Origin: an uncultured Oscillibacter sp.
Lineage (GTDB): Bacteria > Bacillota > Clostridia > Oscillospirales > Oscillospiraceae
Reading direction: 5' to 3'
Length of the DNA: 32,836 nucleotides
Assembly (NCBI GenBank): GCA_945868085.1
Contig: CAMBKF010000022.1
Location: 1 to 32,836 of the forward strand
The notes under the pieces were generated by a model. The model was not told the origin of the DNA. It made no database searches and saw only the letters and a program-made list of their open reading frames with translations. The position numbers were made by a program, and so were the translations under genes. Each line of letters starts with the position of its first letter. Position 1 is the stretch's first letter. Shown piece after piece: positions 30,935 through 32,836 of this stretch.

Positions 30935-31852
30935 ATGAACGTTTTATCCCTGGTCCAAACCGCTCTGGAGCTGGGCCTCATCTGCTCGCTGACGGTGCTG
31001 GCGCTGTTTTTGAGCTACTCCATGCTCAATGTCTGCGACCTGTCCACCGACGGCTGCTTCACCCTGGGCGCCGCCGTGGGCGCCACCGTGGCCATCGCCG
31101 GGCACCCGTACCTGGCCATCCTGGCCGCCATGGCCGCCGGGATCCTCTCCGGCTTCATCACCGCCCTGCTGCAGACGAAGATGGGCATCGACAGCCTCCT
31201 GGCAGGCATCATCGTCAATACCGGGCTTTACTCCATCAATATCGCCGTCATGGGCGGCTCGTCCCTGCTGAACATGAACAAGACCGATACCGTCTTCACC
31301 AAGGCCAAGGCGCTGCTGGCGGGCACCTTCCTTTCCGAGCAGTATAAGCTGTTCGTGGCCGTCATCGCCGTCATCGCCGTGGTGGCGTTTCTGGCTCTGT
31401 TCCTGCGCACCCGCCTGGGCCTTGCCATCCGCGCCACCGGCGATAACCCCGACATGGTCCGCTCCTCCTCCATCAACCCCACCTTCACCACCATCGTGGG
31501 CCTGTGCATAGCCAATGCCTTTACGGGCCTGTCCGGCTGCCTGCTGGCCCAGAGCCAGAAATCCGTCAGCATCGACATCGGCACCGGCATGGTGACCATC
31601 GCCCTGGCCTCCCTGCTCATGGGCCAGGTGCTCATGGGCAAGGGCAGCATCCTCAAGCGGGCCATCGGCATGGTGGTGGGCGCTTTCGCCTTCCGCCTGG
31701 TGTATACCATCGCCCTGCGGCTGGATATGCCCGCCTTCATGCTGAAGCTGGTATCCTCGGTGATCGTGGTGCTGGCCATCGCAACGCCCTATTTCAAAAA
31801 GCAGCTGCCGCTGCTGCGCCGCCGTATGGCCGCGCGAAAGGAGGCCCGCTGA
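30935..31852 (+). CDS. trpY: ABC transporter permease, probable tryptophan uptake TrpY
   Basis: A 305-aa membrane protein of the branched-chain-type permease group (BPD_transp_2), with about eight to nine hydrophobic helices. Conserved blocks include LSYSMLNVCDLSTDGCFTLGAAVGA near the N-terminus and LFLRTRLGLAIRATGDNPDMVRSSSIN before the later helices; the latter is the usual contact region for the ATPase. AAAGGAG lies 8 nt before the ATG at 30935. The frame is open from 30857, but that extension is repeat DNA. The stop is one base before the ATPase start codon. Confidence 0.88.
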   Translation: MNVLSLVQTALELGLICSLTVLALFLSYSMLNVCDLSTDGCFTLGAAVGATVAIAGHPYLAILAAMAAGILSGFITALLQTKMGIDSLLAGIIVNTGLYSINIAVMGGSSLLNMNKTDTVFTKAKALLAGTFLSEQYKLFVAVIAVIAVVAFLALFLRTRLGLAIRATGDNPDMVRSSSINPTFTTIVGLCIANAFTGLSGCLLAQSQKSVSIDIGTGMVTIALASLLMGQVLMGKGSILKRAIGMVVGAFAFRLVYTIALRLDMPAFMLKLVSSVIVVLAIATPYFKKQLPLLRRRMAARKEAR

Positions 31853-31853
31853 C

Positions 31854-32642
31854 ATGCTGAAGATCGACCACATCTCCAAGACCTTCAACCCCGGCACCAT
31901 CAACGAAAAGGTAGCCCTGCGAGACCTGAGCCTGCACCTGGACCCCGGTGACTTCGTCACCATCATCGGTTCCAACGGCGCGGGCAAATCCACCCTGTTC
32001 AATGCCATCTGCGGCAGCTTTTTCACCGACAGCGGAAACATTTACCTGGACGGCAAGAACATCACCTTCCAGCCGGAGTATCAGCGCTCCCGGCAGATCG
32101 GCCGCCTGTTCCAGGACCCCATGCGCGGCAGCGCCCCCCATATGACCATCGAGGAAAATCTGGCCCTGGCGGCGGCCTCCGGCGGCTGGCTGAGCCATGT
32201 GACCCGGGCGGAGAAGGCCGCCTTCCGGGAGAAGCTGGCCCAGCTGGATATGGGCCTGGAGGATCGCATGAAGCAGCCCGTGGGCCTGCTCTCCGGCGGC
32301 CAGCGCCAGGCGCTGACGCTGATGATGGCCACCTTCAAGCCCCCCAAACTGCTGCTGCTGGACGAACACACGGCGGCCCTGGACCCTGCCACGGCGGAAA
32401 AGGTGCTGGAAATCACCCGCCAGACCGTCTCGGAAAATCACATCACCACCCTCATGGTCACCCACAATATGCACCAGGCCCTGGAGCTGGGCAACCGCAC
32501 CCTGATGATGGACAGCGGCCATATCATCCTGGACGTGGCCGGGCCGGAGCGGGCGGGCATGACCGTGGAGGACCTGCTGAATAAGTTCAAGAGCGGCGCC
32601 GGCAAGGCCCTGGATAACGACCGCATCCTTTTGTCGGAATAA
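31854..32642 (+). CDS. trpZ: ABC transporter ATP-binding protein, probable TrpZ
   Basis: A 262-aa ATPase of the importer. Walker A GSNGAGKST (39-47), Q-loop LFQDPM (85-90), signature LSGGQRQ (146-152), Walker B LLLLDE (166-171) and H-loop VTHNMHQAL are present. DEHTAALDP, with His in place of the common Pro, is normal for this importer group. AGGAGG inside the permease end lies 9 nt before the ATG. Only one base separates it from the permease stop, so the two are coupled. Confidence 0.93.
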   Translation: MLKIDHISKTFNPGTINEKVALRDLSLHLDPGDFVTIIGSNGAGKSTLFNAICGSFFTDSGNIYLDGKNITFQPEYQRSRQIGRLFQDPMRGSAPHMTIEENLALAAASGGWLSHVTRAEKAAFREKLAQLDMGLEDRMKQPVGLLSGGQRQALTLMMATFKPPKLLLLDEHTAALDPATAEKVLEITRQTVSENHITTLMVTHNMHQALELGNRTLMMDSGHIILDVAGPERAGMTVEDLLNKFKSGAGKALDNDRILLSE

Positions 32643-32660
32643 GACAAAATCAAAAAAAGA

Positions 32661-32677
32661 CGCACCCCCTGGGTGCG
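32661..32677 (+). terminator. Weak terminator-like hairpin after ATPase gene
   Basis: CGCACCC-CCT-GGGTGCG, 18 nt after the stop, preceded by seven A residues and not followed by T. It better fits minus-strand termination; the next hairpin (32690-32710, GAAAAACCC/GGGTTTTTC) may assist. Confidence 0.4.
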
Positions 32678-32681
32678 CCTG

Positions 32682-32816
32682 AGACTGTCGAAAAACCCTC
32701 TGGGTTTTTCCGGCAAAAGGTTTGCAGTCTGCTGCGCGCATAATTTGTGCGCCGCTGGCGCACAAATTCCACACTTGCCGACTGAGAGGTATTTTCTCTC
32801 ACGCACATGTCGCGAG
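32682..32816 (-). repeat. R2 hairpin-cluster element, copy B
   Basis: Inverse orientation of copy A. It contains GAAAAACCC-TCT-GGGTTTTTC (32690-32710) and a 12-bp stem AATTTGTGCGCC / GGCGCACAAATT (32742-32768). One arm of the ATTTTCTCTC hairpin is at 32791-32800. The second arm is missing, so the copy is truncated at about 32816. The last 20 bases of the window hold nothing I can assign. Confidence 0.8.
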
Positions 32817-32836
32817 CACTGCACCGTCTCCCCCCC

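Noticed and set aside
30587..30981. Small frames over the R1 repeat, also seen near 15065-15446, giving similar peptides (for example ERCQWQ)
   Set aside because: The peptide similarity only reflects the shared nucleotide repeat. Frames differ in length, lack ribosome sites, and substitutions preserve stems rather than codons.
29554..32642. Reading the transporter as a generic sugar or branched-chain amino acid importer
   Set aside because: The binding protein belongs to the ABC_sub_bind/DUF534 type and the operon has a Trp-codon T-box, so an aromatic amino acid is the better call.

Overview
The window is a GC-rich, gene-dense stretch of chromosome. Gene content and order suggest a low-redundancy Firmicute of the Clostridia, most likely an Oscillospiraceae relative (Flavonifractor/Intestinimonas/Oscillibacter-like). 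This is inferred from FtsEX with a PcsB/EnvC-like partner, YqhQ (DUF1385), DUF2812, DUF4830 and CmpB-type membrane proteins, T-box leaders, AGGAGG-type ribosome sites and many near-consensus sigma-A promoters with 17-bp spacers. I see no phage, transposase, CRISPR or resistance genes. It is mostly core housekeeping DNA with short non-coding repeats between operons.

Layout. 1-2.1 kb (-): greA-lysS behind a perfect promoter. 2.1-2.8 kb (-): an unrecognised 230-aa protein. 3.1-5.9 kb (-): ftsE-ftsX-M23 peptidase, a divisome ABC module with its cell-wall hydrolase. 6.1-8.1 kb (-): a CdaR/PucR-type regulator and rsuA; a DUF4830 protein diverges (+). 8.6-9.2 kb: gene-free, repeat-rich. 9.2-11.2 kb (-): a small zinc-ribbon protein and glpK. 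11.3-13.5 kb: alpha/beta hydrolase (+), CmpB-like membrane protein (-), 4Fe-4S uracil-DNA glycosylase (+). 13.6-15.7 kb (-): cysS with a Cys T-box leader, the two separated by about 410 bp of repeat DNA. 15.7-21.9 kb (-): XRE regulator with membrane tail, then pgsA, rimO, recX, recA, prmC and yqhQ, transcribed in the order yqhQ-prmC-recA-recX-rimO-pgsA-XRE. 22-25.4 kb (-): a lipoprotein-response regulator-histidine kinase operon. 25.6 kb (+): tRNA-Leu(CAA) with its own promoter and a two-way terminator. 25.8-27.1 kb (-): DUF2812 and an alpha/beta hydrolase. 27.5-28.3 kb (+): EamA transporter. 28.4-29.05 kb (-): metallophosphoesterase. 29.2-32.6 kb (+): a Trp T-box followed by a three-gene ABC transporter of the trpXYZ type.

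The most interesting non-gene structure is two dispersed repeat families. A 109-bp element (R1) occurs at 15122-15230 and 30719-30827. It sits once between the Cys T-box and cysS and once between the first and second genes of the Trp-T-box transporter operon. A hairpin-cluster element (R2) occurs at about 8974-9148, 19924-19988 and 32682-32816, with a degenerate piece near 28404. Its stems differ between copies but keep their pairing, so selection on a folded structure, or copying from several structured parents, is likely. A third, looser family starts GTAGGGG and occurs at six places.

No clearly new enzyme system was found. The best candidates for new biology are the structured repeats and their insertion beside tRNA-sensing leaders, the lipoprotein/two-component operon, and the 230-aa orphan protein. 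All functional calls rest on motif recognition by eye; no database search was run.
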